A stretch of 64,000 nt of DNA from Boesenbergia rotunda (GCA_024364735.1 JAGFNQ010004724.1:482385-546384); one strand, 5' to 3'. Positions 11,540 through 23,630 are shown, numbered from the stretch's first letter. Numbers and translations are program-made. The notes: a model not told the origin generated them from the letters alone.

Positions 11540-12295
11540 GGGATGATAGAATTGGTAACCCTTCGTTTCCTTAGGGTATCCAATAAATAGACATTTGTCA
11601 GACTTAGCATCTAATTTGTCTGATACAGTCCGCTTTACATAAGCAGGACAACCTCATATCTTTAAGTGAGATAAATGAGGTTTCTTACTATTCCATGTCT
11701 TATATGGAGTAGTAGAGACTACCTTGGTCGGGACTCTGTTTAGCAAGTAAACAGCTGTCTTAAGCGCATAGCCCCAAAAGGATTTTGGAAGAGTTGCATG
11801 ATTCATCATAGATCTAACCATGTCCATCAAGGTTCGGTTACGCCTCTCAGATACACCATTATGCTATAGTGTATATGGCAGAGTCCATTGAGATAATATC
11901 TCATTGTCCCTAAGATAATCTTGAAACTCTTGACTTAAGTATTCACCACCCCGATCGGATCGAAGTATCTTAATACTTTTGCCAAGCTGTTTCTCTACTT
12001 CACTTCTGAACTCTTTGAATTTCTCAAAAGCTTCAGATTTGTGTTTCATTAAGAACACATACCCGAATCGTGAGTGATCATCGATAAAGGTAATGAAGTA
12101 GCTATAACCTCCTTGTGCAAGAGTTGACATTGGTCCACATACATCAGTATGTATTAGACCAAGCAATTCTCCCACTGGTTTACCTTTTCCGGAAAAGGGT
12201 AATTTGGTCATCTTGCCTTTTAAACATGATTCGCATGTATCAAATGAACCAGGTTCAAATGATTCCAGAATTCCACATCGGTGTAATTTGGTCAT
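11540..12295 (-). pseudogene. Copia-1 integrase core (unit 1), two in-frame stops
   Basis: 12295-11864 encodes the zinc-binding end (CESCLKGKMTKLPF) and catalytic core: LIHTDVCGPM (first Asp), YFITFIDDHSRFGYVF and KILRSDRGGEYLSQEF (second Asp). A TAG (11864-11866) replaces Gln just before HNGVSERRNRTL, which supplies the catalytic Glu and reads on in the same frame to 11540. A TGA replaces Trp in KI-stop-GCP (about 11656). Another TGA between SYT and HCRLGH (about 12329) separates it from gag-protease. All are single C:G to T:A changes relative to the expected codon. Confidence 0.88.
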
Positions 12296-12328
12296 GCATT
12301 TCTTACTTACATGGCCAAGACGACAATG

Positions 12329-12970
12329 TCACGTATAGGAGTCTATTTGATTATCTATTTGAACACGTTTGTTGCTAACTTCGATATTGAAAACGTCACC
12401 GGATAAATCTAACATATAGATACCATTGCATAAAGTTTCGGTCCCATAAAGAACACCATTTAAAGTTATGTAACAGCAATTGTTACTAAAAGTTAAATGG
12501 TAACCCTTTTCATTCAAGCATGAAATAGATACAATGTTCTTTATTAACGAAGGAACAAAATAACAATTATCCAATTCTAAGACAAGTCCAGTAGGGAGCT
12601 TTAGCAAATATGTTCCGATGGCAATAGCAGCAATCTTTGCTCCATTTCCAACTCGCAAATTTGCTTCTCCCTTGACGAGTCTTCTTCTATTCCTTAGCCC
12701 CTGTATGTCATTACATATATGTGAGCTACACCCAGTATCAAGTACCCAGGTGTACGAGGAAATAGAGTGACATTCAATAACGAAGATGCCTGAAGAGGAT
12801 GGGGCATCGGATGCCTTCTTCTTCAAGGACTCAAGATAAACCTTGCAATTTCTTAGCCAGTGACCCTCCTTGCCGCAGTGATGGCAAGTGTCTTTTGGTG
12901 CCTTTTCAATCCTTTTGGCCTTAGTTAACTTATTGGTGTCCAAAATGGAACACAAATTCAGAGAAGACAT
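12329..12970 (-). pseudogene. Copia-1 gag remnant, zinc knuckle and protease (unit 1)
   Basis: 213 codons. The first 16 residues (MSSLNL..LDTNKLT) match a copia gag start, then jump directly to KAKRIEKAPKDTC and an intact CCHC knuckle (CHHCGKEGHWLRNC). The capsid-like body, normally a couple of hundred residues, is missing without loss of frame. The protease active site WVLDTGCSSHIC follows at about residues 74-85, with the rest of protease. The same deletion is in unit 2, so it predates the duplication. Loss of capsid makes the element non-autonomous whatever the later stops. Confidence 0.88.
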
Positions 12971-14677
12971 GATCAGGTGATTATCCTAGAAATACAAACT
13001 GAGGTTATGTGATGAGAATGATAAAAAATGCATCAATATACATTAATTAAATCCTATTTATTTTTCGAATTGAATAACCCTTTTTATCAATTCGGGAGAT
13101 CGTAGGAACATCTCCAAATAGGTTGATATCCAACCATAGATAAGAACAACCATGGCTGGAGTCCATCAAGTTATTCTTAGCTATGAAGGTAGGTAATTAT
13201 ACCGATTATATATTACACATATGTAACTATCACATTATGTTATCAACTAATTGAATGTTTGCATATATCATTGGGTTGTTAACTCATTAACAAGTATGCA
13301 ACAATATACATAGCACCCAACTGCACCTCTCTTTACATCGACCTTGGCTGTGGCACAACAAATCGATGCTCCAGCTTAAGGCTGACCCATTAATCAAGAA
13401 ATAGTTTTACTATGGTTGGAGCTCATTCAACCGTTTAGTCAGGCTTGGATGTGTCCAACAACCAAAACTAAGGATTGACCTCTGACTCCAACTATATTAA
13501 TCATAAACTAATTCCATGGTTTGAACATGTTGAGGTTCAAGCCGGGCATGGATGTGTCCATCAACCCAAACGAGAAACAAAACTCCGGTTCTAACCATAT
13601 TAATGGAAGGTGTTGGCCTTAATATTTTGTAAGGGGTTTTGGATCTCATCCTTTTCTTTTATGCACATTCATGACATATAATTATGTCATGTACTAACGA
13701 TTTCCTTAATAAAGTATGTATGTGACTCAATTTATCAAGTCTCATTAATTGAATTAGGAACCGAATTTCCTAATTCTAATTTCATACTTTATTCAAGGAA
13801 TTGTTTTGGGAAACAATTTCCTCAATTATCATAATCAATTTCGGAAATAATATGTTTAAGACTTTGATTTCTCTAAATCAAATATTATTAAATTAAGAGA
13901 CAGATTCCCTTAATTCAACCACATATTATTTTCATGAAAATGTTATTTAAGGAAATATACTCTATAGGAAACAATTTTCCTAATTAATTTTGGAGACAAT
14001 AATATGTAAGAGCATCACCTCATAAATCAAATAGGAAATTATCGTTTGAGAATCACCTCAAAAATTTCTAAGATTTGATCACATATTTTATTTATGGAAA
14101 ATGAATATCAATAACATAATTTGGACGGCTCCCCGAGGCTCAATCCAAATTAAACATTTGACAGCTTAAATTCAATTTAGGAAATTTAATTATAACAACT
14201 AACTTTAAATTGGACGGCTCCCTGAAGCTCAATCCAAAATAAAGAATTTTGTAAATAATTTAATTTCCAATTATGAATTTAAATGCCAATTAATATTCCC
14301 ATAATTTGTCTAGACTTTCTTGAAAGAAAGTGCCCAAAATTGCGAGCTTTCCATAAATGGAAAGTTTCCAAAAATAAAAGGTTTTCAGAATAATTGTAAG
14401 TTTCTGGTACAAAGAAAACTTACGTATTTCCAAAATAGGAAAATATCTAAAATTGGAAAGTTTCCAAAAATGAAAAGTTTTCACAATTATCATAAAATTT
14501 CAGAAACAGAGGTATTTCAAAAGTTTGCGAAATTTCATGAGGATTTCCAAACCTTGAAATTCCTAAATCGGAAATTTACCATAATTGAAAAGTTTCCATA
14601 ATTGGAAAATTTTCCAAAATTGAGATCATGACAAAGTTTTCCGCAAAACAATTATATGATTATGTTGAACACTAACC
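12971..14677 (-). other. Copia-1 untranslated leader, AT-rich
   Basis: 1.7 kb between primer site and gag start with no supported gene. 13300-13620 holds a degenerate direct repeat of a CATGGATGTGTCCA-type motif (around 13450 and 13545), and 14320-14630 is dense in TTTCCAAAA/TTTTGGAAA motifs that open short frames on both strands. Unit 2 has the same block at 43182-44893. Confidence 0.75.
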
Positions 14678-14690
14678 GGCTCTGATACCA
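14678..14690 (-). promoter_or_regulatory. Copia-1 primer binding site
   Basis: Minus strand TGGTATCAGAGCC, complementary to the 3' end of plant initiator tRNA-Met, one base from the 5' LTR. In unit 2 the matching site reads TGGTATCAAAGCC, a one-base decay. Confidence 0.85.
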
Positions 14691-14691
14691 C

Positions 14692-17078
14692 TGTTGGGAC
14701 CGGGTGCATGTTGACATGGATGCGGGTTCGTAATTTTAAAATTAATTACGTGCAGCAGAAGATTTAGCATAAATAATTTCTCAGATTATTTATCCACACA
14801 TCTAAGCATGCAACTTTATCTAGTGTAGACATGATCATATATTTAAAATTTTACAGAAACGTAAACTAATTTACTTATTACCTTGCGTAACTCGAAGGAA
14901 AGGACGAGATCCAACCGTAAGCGTCCCTCAGAAGCTCCGCCTCTATTCGCGTCCACGCCAAGTATCTTCGGGATGACTTCGCAAAGCCACGAGTTTCGTA
15001 TTTTCGAGAACTACTAGATTCTCCAAGAACGCGACAAGGAAAACCAAGAGAGAAGTAATCACATCGGAAAAACTCACTACCAAGGTTGGCCGGAATGACA
15101 ATTCTGGCGAGAAGAAGAAAGATGACTTGCGCCCAATCCCAAGGTGATGATGGCTGGAGAGGAAGATCGTCCCAACGGAAGAACTTCGTCGCCTCGGTGC
15201 TTCTCCATGTGCTCACGGCAAGAAGAAGGGAGAAGAACCTTGTGGTCGGCCAAGAGGAAGAAGGGAGGAGAGGGAGAGAGCCCAGGCAAGAATACTTGAA
15301 TAGATCATCTTTCATGGCACCCCTTGGGTCCTTTATATAGGGAGCTCCTCCTCAATCAAGCCTCTCAATTTTGGCATAATTTTTATATTAAACCATAATT
15401 GATTTTTGTCTCATGATTAAAATCAAATTTTAATTCATGATAAAAAATAATCAAGCCTTTTAATTTTGGCATAATTTTTATATCAAACCATAATTGATTT
15501 TTGTCTCATGATAAAAATCAATCAAGTCTTTTCCATCTTATGGAATAAATCTCCAATCAATCCATGATTGATTAAAACAAAACAAAAGAGAAGGAGAGAG
15601 AGAGAGGGTCGGCCAAACCAAGGAGAATATTCTCCTTGGCCGGCCCATCTTGGTTCAAATAAATTACGGGCCAAAATTTACACACAAGAGAATTCAACTC
15701 AAGTGATCGGCTAAGTTTTCATCCAAACAATAGGTCTATGGTTCAAAACCCACCAATGGATTAAATTTTGTCATCTTTGATTTATTATAAATTTTTATAA
15801 AACAAACCAACTCTTTGGTTTATTTTAATTCAAATAATCCCATGGATTATTTTAAGCTTATAATAAAACATACCACCTTGGATCAAATCCCTTAATGAAT
15901 TAAACTTATTTAATTCACCCATTAAGTCTTTAAAGACTTAGTCATTCTATGCTTCCGATGCGTCTGAAATAAATTCAGTTTTGACTAATCATTTGGCTCA
16001 ACCAAACTTAATCTTTCTTGATTGGAAAATCTAATTTTCAACTCGTTTTAAATTCCTCGGATTACTCGTAGTGCGTGTGACTAAATAGGCTTTCGATTTA
16101 TGTTGGTCGTCTATAATTAAACAATTAATTATAGAACGATCATGAGTAGCACCTAGTAGTACATCATGATCCCCAATTAATCGAAAGATCAACGATTGAC
16201 CTCAGAAACAATTCTGAAACCCTTTAGCAGCTATAATGAATCGTGCCCCATTCCCTTCACCATCTTATACCCATTTGGTTCAGGACATGGTCTATGTGTG
16301 TCAGTCCCCACTAGGCTGACTACATCACACCTAGCCCAAGTAATGTTTTCTCGTCCTACGGATTCTAATTACTCTCATGTATTTAAGAGATTCATACTCT
16401 GAACATGTCATGCTCTGGCCAGAGGCTTCGAGTAACAATCCGACGATAGACCTCGGGTATACATCTCCTCGCAAGGAGTGGTGAATCCTTTGTAGGCTGT
16501 TCAAACATCTTCGGCTTATACCCAATCATCCTGGGTCCACACCTCCTTAGAGATGCTTGCTTAAGATGTCAAAGTATAAGTCTCCATGACCAAGATGACT
16601 TGAACACCGCAAGTCAAAGGAACATCGTACTTAAGCTGCAGTAAGAACTTCACTGACATATCTATATGTAGATTACCATATGAAGTTTTACAGCCAGTCA
16701 CTCCAATGAACTAGTTCCCTTAACTAGCATTCATGTTTATCTCCGGACATCTCAATGTCACCAGCCAGTGAGAATCAACTGAATAGAGAATAACTCATGC
16801 TAGTCTCAACAGAATTGATAGTGTCCGTATTTATCAATTCATCGACTAGGGACAATTTCAATACTTCACAATTGCACATGTAGGGATAATCACTAGTTGT
16901 GAATTCATCACAAATTCTCTCATGCTGTGAATTGTATTGCGGACATTCAGTAAATGAGTTTAAGATCTCAATCAAATACACAAACATGTATACTCAAATA
17001 GTGAATATTCATTTATTAGAATAAATGATTACAATCATAAGGCGATTGCCTTAGGACACTTCTCTTATATCACTAACA
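14692..17078 (-). repeat. Copia-1 5' LTR (unit 1)
   Basis: 2387 bp, same termini as the 3' LTR, with a minus-strand TATA box near 15331. It differs from the 3' LTR by scattered substitutions, the shortened 96 bp repeat and a short internal insertion near 16855. Target-site duplication GTATC follows. Confidence 0.92.
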
Positions 17079-17858
17079 GTATCAGTACAAGAACTTTAAT
17101 GAAGTGTATCATCTGAGACAAGTAGTTTAGAAAAAAGATTATATGTATATTCATCACCCAAATCAGATCGAAAACATTTAATAACGGTATTATGTTGAGT
17201 TTTTACCATAGCACGAAACATATGATAGATACCAAGGAAATCAGAATGATGTTTCATAAGATAAACCCAAGTGTGGCGAGTATAATCATCAACAAAGAAA
17301 ATATAGTAACGAGAGTAGAAGGTATACCTGAGGTACCATTATAGGACAAACCTTTGTGAGAAGAAGCAGACATAACATGTGAATGAGATGCAAGAAACTT
17401 TTGAAACTGTTCGACAAGAGCTCAATTTTGGCATTGGATGATTGAGTCCCTCTAGAATCTGTAGGAGGAACTACTACTGTCATGTTAGAAGCTCTAAATT
17501 TAAAGAATTATTGTTGTGATTGAATATCAAATTTTCAAGGAGAAGAAAAAATCAAGAGTTATATTTTTCAGTCGTTAGGTGGATTTAAATAACTCAAAAT
17601 TCGATCTCCACCATTCAAAATGTAGCTCTGGGTGCGAGAAATGTTCCGTAAAAGTTTCAGGGCGATTTAATGGTTAAAACATAAGAAAATATAATTCTTC
17701 TACCAATGCAATTTTAAACCAACCATGACATACAAAACACTGAAGAAATCTCATAATGATCGGCCATCAGACATTTTAAAATCATAAATCTCGACGATGA
17801 TATTGCAATCCTTCCAAATTCAAATTTTTCGGTTCGGTAGGATAGTGCTCTGATACCA
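17079..17858 (-). pseudogene. Copia-B leader and integrase N-terminal part (unit 1)
   Basis: The minus strand from the primer site (17847-17858, TGGTATCAGAGC) leads to a short start (MTVVVPPTDSRGTQSS, from 17483), then frame-broken fragments of integrase ending LHQSSCTDT at the Copia-1 target site, which continues as PKQNSVAERK at 7249. Gag and protease are almost wholly missing between the leader and integrase. In unit 2 the integrase part is a cleaner frame (47268-47474, with KCFRSDLGDEYTYNLFSKLL). Confidence 0.8.
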
Positions 17859-18076
17859 TGTAAATAATACTAATATAATCTAAAACCGATGCAAAGAGAA
17901 GGGGAGAGAGACAAGAGAAAAAAGAAAAAAGAAAATAAACGACGGTTAAATAATTGTATTCATAAAACTTAGGGTTTACATATGAAAAGGAGATATATAT
18001 AGACAAATTTAAAAGACTAATTCTATCCTAGACAAATTCTATCATTATATAAATAATTTTTTATTATATACTAACA
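17859..18076 (-). repeat. Copia-B 5' LTR (unit 1)
   Basis: A short 218 bp LTR, TGTAAATAATAC..ATATACTAACA in plus orientation, directly next to the primer site. The partner LTR is lost on the left. The outer 5 bases are CTTTC; no matching copy can be checked. Confidence 0.75.
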
Positions 18077-21000
18077 CTTTCATTGGCACAACACAAAATG
18101 AAATGAAAAAGTGAGGTAGATCAATCCGTTTGTTTTGAATAGCTATTGCTGCTAACAAAAGACAAGGAACGAAGCATCTAAAAATCATAAATGATTTTCA
18201 TTCAGATTCTTCTCATCTGAACATGCTCTCTTTGTATACCATTCATAAATTCAATTCAATCCTCACTCCTTTTACCCTCCGGGGACCGGGCAGTTATTCG
18301 TGAGGGCTAAAGAGAAAAAAGGTAAGGGACAAAAGGATAGGATAGCGTGCATCCTCATTCCTGATGTAGGATCTTGAAGCATCGATTCGAACAATCAAGT
18401 ATCAAATATATAAGTTCAGTTTGGCATCCTTCAGAGAGCCGTTTAGCTAGCTCAAGAGGGGTAGGGATAGATCTTTCGTGTAGTATAATATTATTTTTTG
18501 AATGACGCCTCCTTATTAATAGTACCGAGATTCAGTAGTGAAGTGACAAAGAGTAGACAAAAGAGCTATATGTGTGATAAGGGGATGTTCCCATTGTAAA
18601 GAGAGATTGACTGAATCGACATTGTAGTGGGCAGGCGTTCAGTGGTGGATAGTTAGCTACCGCGTAGTGGCTTCAGTAGTAGATGCCTCAGTTCATAAGT
18701 TCAAATATGCGGAATCACAAATGTATGTTCATGGTTTGATCTAGAGGTGTGGAGCGAGCCAACCTTAGATTTAGTGACCCAAAGAGTGATTAGATGAGCG
18801 AATGACCGAAGCGGGAGCGAATTGGACGATCGATGCTGGGACTCGGAAAGTAGCGAAGGGCGGTGGGCTCGACCGATAGCAGCATACACATGAAGAGCTA
18901 AGCAAGACCAAAAGTTGCCTTGCAAGTTGACGATGGCACGTGTCCCTACTTTGTTTTCTGTAGTGCGAAGTCGAAGCAACAAATGATGAGGCCGACAAAT
19001 GGAGCGGCCAATTGCAGCGATAGCGGAGGTCAATATGGAGCGACAAGCGGCCAATTGAAGCGAAGCAACAATGTGAAGCGTAGTGGAATGAGCACAATAG
19101 CAGCACGGAGTGGAGCTGAGCCAACACTCAAAGGAATAGATTTGCGACAGGAAATAGCAAGTATGCTGAGCTTGCAACGTTCGAAACGAAGTGGAGTGCG
19201 GCAGAGGTAGCACTTCTAGGAGCGGAGTGAACGAGGCAACGAGTTGAATGAACGAGCCGACCATTAGGAGTAGGAGTGTCACAAAGCGCAAAAGTGATTT
19301 CTGCGAGATCAATGGAAGTGATTGTCCACTGTTCACTGTGCCCTTCGCTCGATCACTTTCATATGCTACTGTTCGCTCCTTCCTTGAATCTGCATCTGCT
19401 AGCGCCTAGGAAGCCAGCTAGCTACCGGTGCCACTAAATTGACTAGAGTTAGTCAGACAGTAGTCGTGCATGTCCTTGTCTTTGTCCCTTAAATTTTGTG
19501 CTTTCCTTTGACACTCCGCACCTCTGTACTCCCTTTCTTGCTTTGTAATAGTGAATCTCCTATTGAAAAAAACACTACGAAAGATCTACTCTTCACTTCG
19601 GCTCCCTCACTTCGGCAAGGCTCTATCCCTTTTCCTACCTCCTCAAGGTTGAGACTCCACCACGTATAGAACACCTCAAGCATAGTTGCCAAGGGTCCTG
19701 CACACATTCAATGGAACACTTGAGCAATCATAGTCGGGTTCAATACCAATAACTCTAGCAAGCCTCAAATCTCCCACCCTTGACCCTTGAAGTCGAGCAC
19801 CTATCCCCTCGATTGGATCTCATAAAGGGCAAGCAGCAGCTGGATTCAGTATACTCAACCCTCTATACTATAGTTCCTTGAGTCTTTTCCTTTAACAAAG
19901 TCATGCCTATAAGAACTTGAAGCTTTAGGAGGCGAACGAATGAATTCAAGGGAAGGGATATGCTTAGCCAAAAGTCTCTTCTCGAGAAGGACGAGAGGGA
20001 GAACTTATAATTAAGGAGTTGGCGAAAGAAGGACTCTAATCTCCAGAGCTAAATAATTGAACTGGGCAGACAGAGAATTGGAGCCCAGTGGTCAGCAAAG
20101 AGTTCATGGCTAGAGGGAATCATAAAAAAGAAAAGAGAAGCGTACCATTCCATTCAGTCGAAGCCCTGACCCCCTTCGCTCTACTCTAGTAGATACTAGA
20201 AAGGTCTCCACGGAGATCCAGAGTGGTTAGTACATGAAGGTGTTATCTAAGAGGTTCTGGGTTCGAGTCGCGCAAGGTGCACTGGATTAAAACTTTGGGC
20301 GTTTGGTGTATCAATTCTCGGTCCAATTGTACACTAATTACTCCGGGGATTATGATTTACCTCCCTCGTGATGACCTTGGGACGGGTACGGCGGGGGCGC
20401 TGAGGACGAGCCATTTCGCCTTTTATCTAGTAGATACTAGAAAGAAAGAAATGCTTCTTCACCAAGGGAGAGCAGATTTTTTTACCAGAGAGAGACTTGA
20501 ACTTAAGCTAGCTTCCGCGGAGAACTCTGTAGCCAACCTTGAAGCATCAGTAGCGTGTGCAGGCGAGGGAATGATGTATGGAAAGGTCTGCTTTTTCTTT
20601 TATCATATCACACTGAAGTTCGGGAACCCTCTCATTGGGTGGACGAATTTCTGCCCTCACAGTCCTTCTAGGCGTGAGAGGGGAAAGGATAGAGGAGGAC
20701 TCTCTCCTGCGCAGCTGCTTTGGACCACTTGGGGAGTCTTTCCTTGAGTTCTTGATTCAAAGGGGCCTACGAGAGTTCGTTCTCCTTATGCTTGGCGCAA
20801 GGGAGCGAGTGAATCCGGGGAAGTCGGCTTCATTATTCTGATTCTTCACCAATGGGAAGCGGACAGCAAGCAGAGCGGGATCTCCTGACTCTAGATCGCA
20901 TCATTGCTTCGCCCCTTCACATCCGCATCGCAGCACTACTAGGTTGACTCTTTGGAAGAGCTCATTTCTCGAGTACAGTCTTGCCTTTCCTTAGGTACAA

Positions 21001-21882
21001 TGCACTTCTTAAAGCGGGTTCGGAAATCGGAGCTTTTGTTCAAAATAAAAAACTTCACCTATTAAAAAAAATGAAACTTGCTTTATCAAAGAAAGAGTCC
21101 TTGGGAGGGTTTTTGGTAGAGCATCAAGGATCTGCATCCTCTTGGTAGGTCTCTCGGTCACCTTTTCTTCAACATATTGGGGAGCTTGATCTACAGAGAA
21201 AGATCTAGTCTCCTATCGAATCACAGGCAAAGAGAAACTCATTGTTGTGCACGTGGGATCAAAGCAGAGAATGATGTGTGAACTCACTCAAGCAAAAGTC
21301 TATCCTCGTTTGTCCCAGTGTCTTCGTTTCCTTGATGTGCTATCCTTTTCGCCAACACCATGACGCCTCTCTATCTCTTGCACGTCTTCTCGTAGTCAGT
21401 TCACTCCACTTCTCACTCGTCATAACCATAACCTTTTCTTTCTCACCAACTAGTATAACCAATTGGTCCTGGCACTATACTAACTTTCACCCTTATTCAA
21501 CCAACTTGACTCTATTGAACATGAGCCCTTCCTCAATTCAATTCTCACTTCCACATTTCTATCTGTTCGATAGTCTGGTCTCAGAACCTCAGAGTCTGAA
21601 GCCACTGCCCACGAGTCGGCACTCTTCGGTAGCACTTGATTCTCGTCTACTCTACTTCGAAACCAACTTCAAAGTATTCCAGGATCGAATGCCAACTCAT
21701 ATCAATCACTTTCGCACTCGGATTCTCAGTTCGGTTCAATCACAGCAGGCACCATTCCATTCGATTAGTGGAACCTCAACCCATGTATAGATTTTACACC
21801 ATCCTCTTTATGATTGAAACGTCCAACATAGCATGAAATGAAAGATCACCAAGCCCAGTACTAGACCATCTGCTATTGGGAG
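18077..21882. other. Probable nuclear insert of mitochondrial DNA (unit 1)
   Basis: 3.8 kb with mixed base composition unlike the AT-rich retrotransposons around it, no LTR or TIR structure, and short motifs such as CTAGTAGATACTAG and GGGGACCGGGCAG that resemble plant mitochondrial intergenic DNA. Two frames are long enough to mention: 20277-20747 (156 codons) and 21278-21790 (170 codons, identical in unit 2). Neither has a recognisable domain or codon-use support, so I do not call them genes. Compared with unit 2 the stretch 18300-20800 is clearly more diverged than its flanks, while 21000-21882 is nearly identical. A match to mitochondrial genomes is inference, not shown. Confidence 0.5.
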
Positions 21883-21902
21883 TGTTGGTGCAAGATGCAT
21901 CG

Positions 21903-23630
21903 TGTTAGAAATTCTAGGCCGCAAAAACCGCTTTTTGCGTTGCGGAAACCCCAGAAGTTCGGCCACGGATCCGTGCGAACATAAAAATAAATTACGAGTA
22001 CGAGTTTAATCTACATTAGATCTACATGATAAGAATCATTACCCTTGACGCGTAGCCCTTCGCTTTCCCGCTTGTCCAAAAGGCCGCCGGATCTCTTAGA
22101 GTGTCAAAGCAGACACTCCTCTATACGTATCCACGCGAACAAATGAAGATGGATCAAAAGCTTAGGTGTGCTAGCACCCTATAGCTTTCGGCCAAGAGGA
22201 GAGGTCGAAGAAGCACTCCCACCAAAAATCAAGAGAGAAGAAGAAAAGCCTCACCCACACAAAATGAAACAAAACATAGGTTTTGTTCCCACATGGTGGC
22301 CGGCCACTTAATGGCCATTAGGTGGCCGGCCATAATGGCTATTAAGTGCCATTAGGTGGCCTTCCATATCCCCTTTCAATTTGAATTCGAAATTCAAATG
22401 GGGGGAAAACCAAGTCATCACTTGGTCAAACAAAGGTGAGGTGGGTTTTGGTCAAGTCAAACTTGCCTTTTATGGACTTTGCATAAATAGTCAAGTCAAA
22501 CTTGACTCCATTTCTTCTCCCATGTCAAGTCTAACTTGAAGTGGAACCAAGTCAAGTCAAACTTGATTTGGATTTAGGTCAAGTCAAACTTGCCTTTTAT
22601 GGACTTTCCATATTTAGCCAAGTCAAACTTGACTTCAATTTTTCTCCATCTATTTGTTCTTTGCGTGTGACCCTATAGGTTCTTGTAACGTTGGCAATGC
22701 TTCTAACCTCTTAGAAACATAAGCAATGAGCGGTATCTAGCAACACATCATTGCTACCCAAGTTACAAGAATGTTGAGATCCAACATCACCTTGTGACTA
22801 ATAATTGTGACTCTCACAATATATGATAATGTCCCTCTATCCTTGATATCTAGATTGACTCAATTGAGGCATAGACCGTGTCATCCTCGAGTCAATCTAT
22901 ATCTTGAACTCCAAGTAGACTCACACTAATCAAGTGAGCTCAATATCTCATATTGACTCACTTGGGCATGGCCATGCACTTTGTGGTCTCACTCTATCAA
23001 GAATACGATATCGCTCCCGTCATATAGGAGGGATAGATCCCATCTACATCACTCACATCCCTCTCCATAATTTGTTACATACCCAGTAATCGCCTTTATA
23101 GTCCACCCATTTACGGGTGACGTTTGACGAAGCCAAAGTACGCAACTCCTTATGTAGGAATCCATGGTGACTTCAGGTCCAAGGACTAATAGTCATACTA
23201 ATAGCCACATGAGAAAGTATATGACACTCATATAACGATCCATGATACTTTCTCATGGTGGGTCATTCAGTATACATTCTCCAATGCATACCCATGTGTC
23301 AACTTGATATCTCTATATCTATGACTTGTGAGATCAAGTCATCATGTTGACCTACATGCTAGCCTCTACGTATTAACATTGTCCTTGAATGTTAATACTT
23401 GACTAGGAATTATTTAGAGTAGTGTTCTCTATATCATCTCACTATCGATTCAACCAATCGATTGATATAGATAAGAAACTTCTACTCAAGGACATTATTA
23501 TACTTAGCTAATTGGCACAAATACACGTAAGTATAATAACCATAAAACATGCCTTTATTTATACATAGGAATATGATACAAATTAGTCCATACAATCATT
23601 ACATGATCGGCTCTAGGGCTCTCACCAACA
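21903..23630 (-). mobile_element. Solo LTR of a copia-type element
   Basis: 1728 bp starting TGTTAGAAATTC and ending TCACCAACA, flanked by CATCG on both sides (21898-21902, 23631-23635). Unit 2 has the uninterrupted target (GATGCATCGTGATG at about 52174). No internal domain remains, so it is the product of LTR-LTR recombination. The minus strand has a TATA box (TATAAATAAAGG, 23553-23564) about 70 bp from its 5' end, giving minus orientation. It shares an ordered set of short motifs with the Copia-1 LTR (GCGTGTGAC, ATAGG, GGYATCTAG, ACATCAT), indicating a distant relative. Confidence 0.92.
22453..22631. repeat. Cluster of CAAGTCAAACTTG hairpin motifs
   Basis: Five exact copies of the 13 bp inverted repeat CAAGT-CAA-ACTTG at 22453, 22492, 22553, 22580 and 22619, and a variant (CAAGTCTAACTTG) at 22526, all inside the solo LTR downstream of its TATA box. 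Confidence 0.8.

Larger units (their letters stand above)
7255..17078 (-). mobile_element. Copia-1 (unit 1), Ty1/copia LTR retrotransposon
   Basis: A 9824 bp element on the minus strand with two LTRs of 2413 and 2387 bp (TGTTGG..CTAACA in plus orientation), a primer binding site beside the right LTR, a polypurine tract beside the left LTR, and decayed gag-pol between. The 5 bp direct repeat GTATC (7250-7254 and 17079-17083) is its target-site duplication, and removing the element rejoins the Copia-B integrase. The LTRs differ at roughly 3 sites per 80 bases in the first sample I compared, so insertion predates the 21 kb duplication, whose copies differ by about 1% in samples. Gag is mostly deleted and pol has several stops, so it is non-autonomous. 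Confidence 0.92.

Noticed and set aside
20225..20280. tRNA-like TGGTTAGTAC..GGTTCGAGTCG
   Set aside because: B-box-like text but poor A box and no cloverleaf; absent from unit 2 through a small deletion.
20277..20747. 156-codon frame in the organelle-like segment
   Set aside because: No recognisable domain, altered and shortened in unit 2 (50540-50983).
21278..21790. 170-codon frame, identical in unit 2 (51558-52070)
   Set aside because: Identity is expected from recent duplication of this stretch. Composition and lack of domains do not support coding; kept only as a note in the segment entry.
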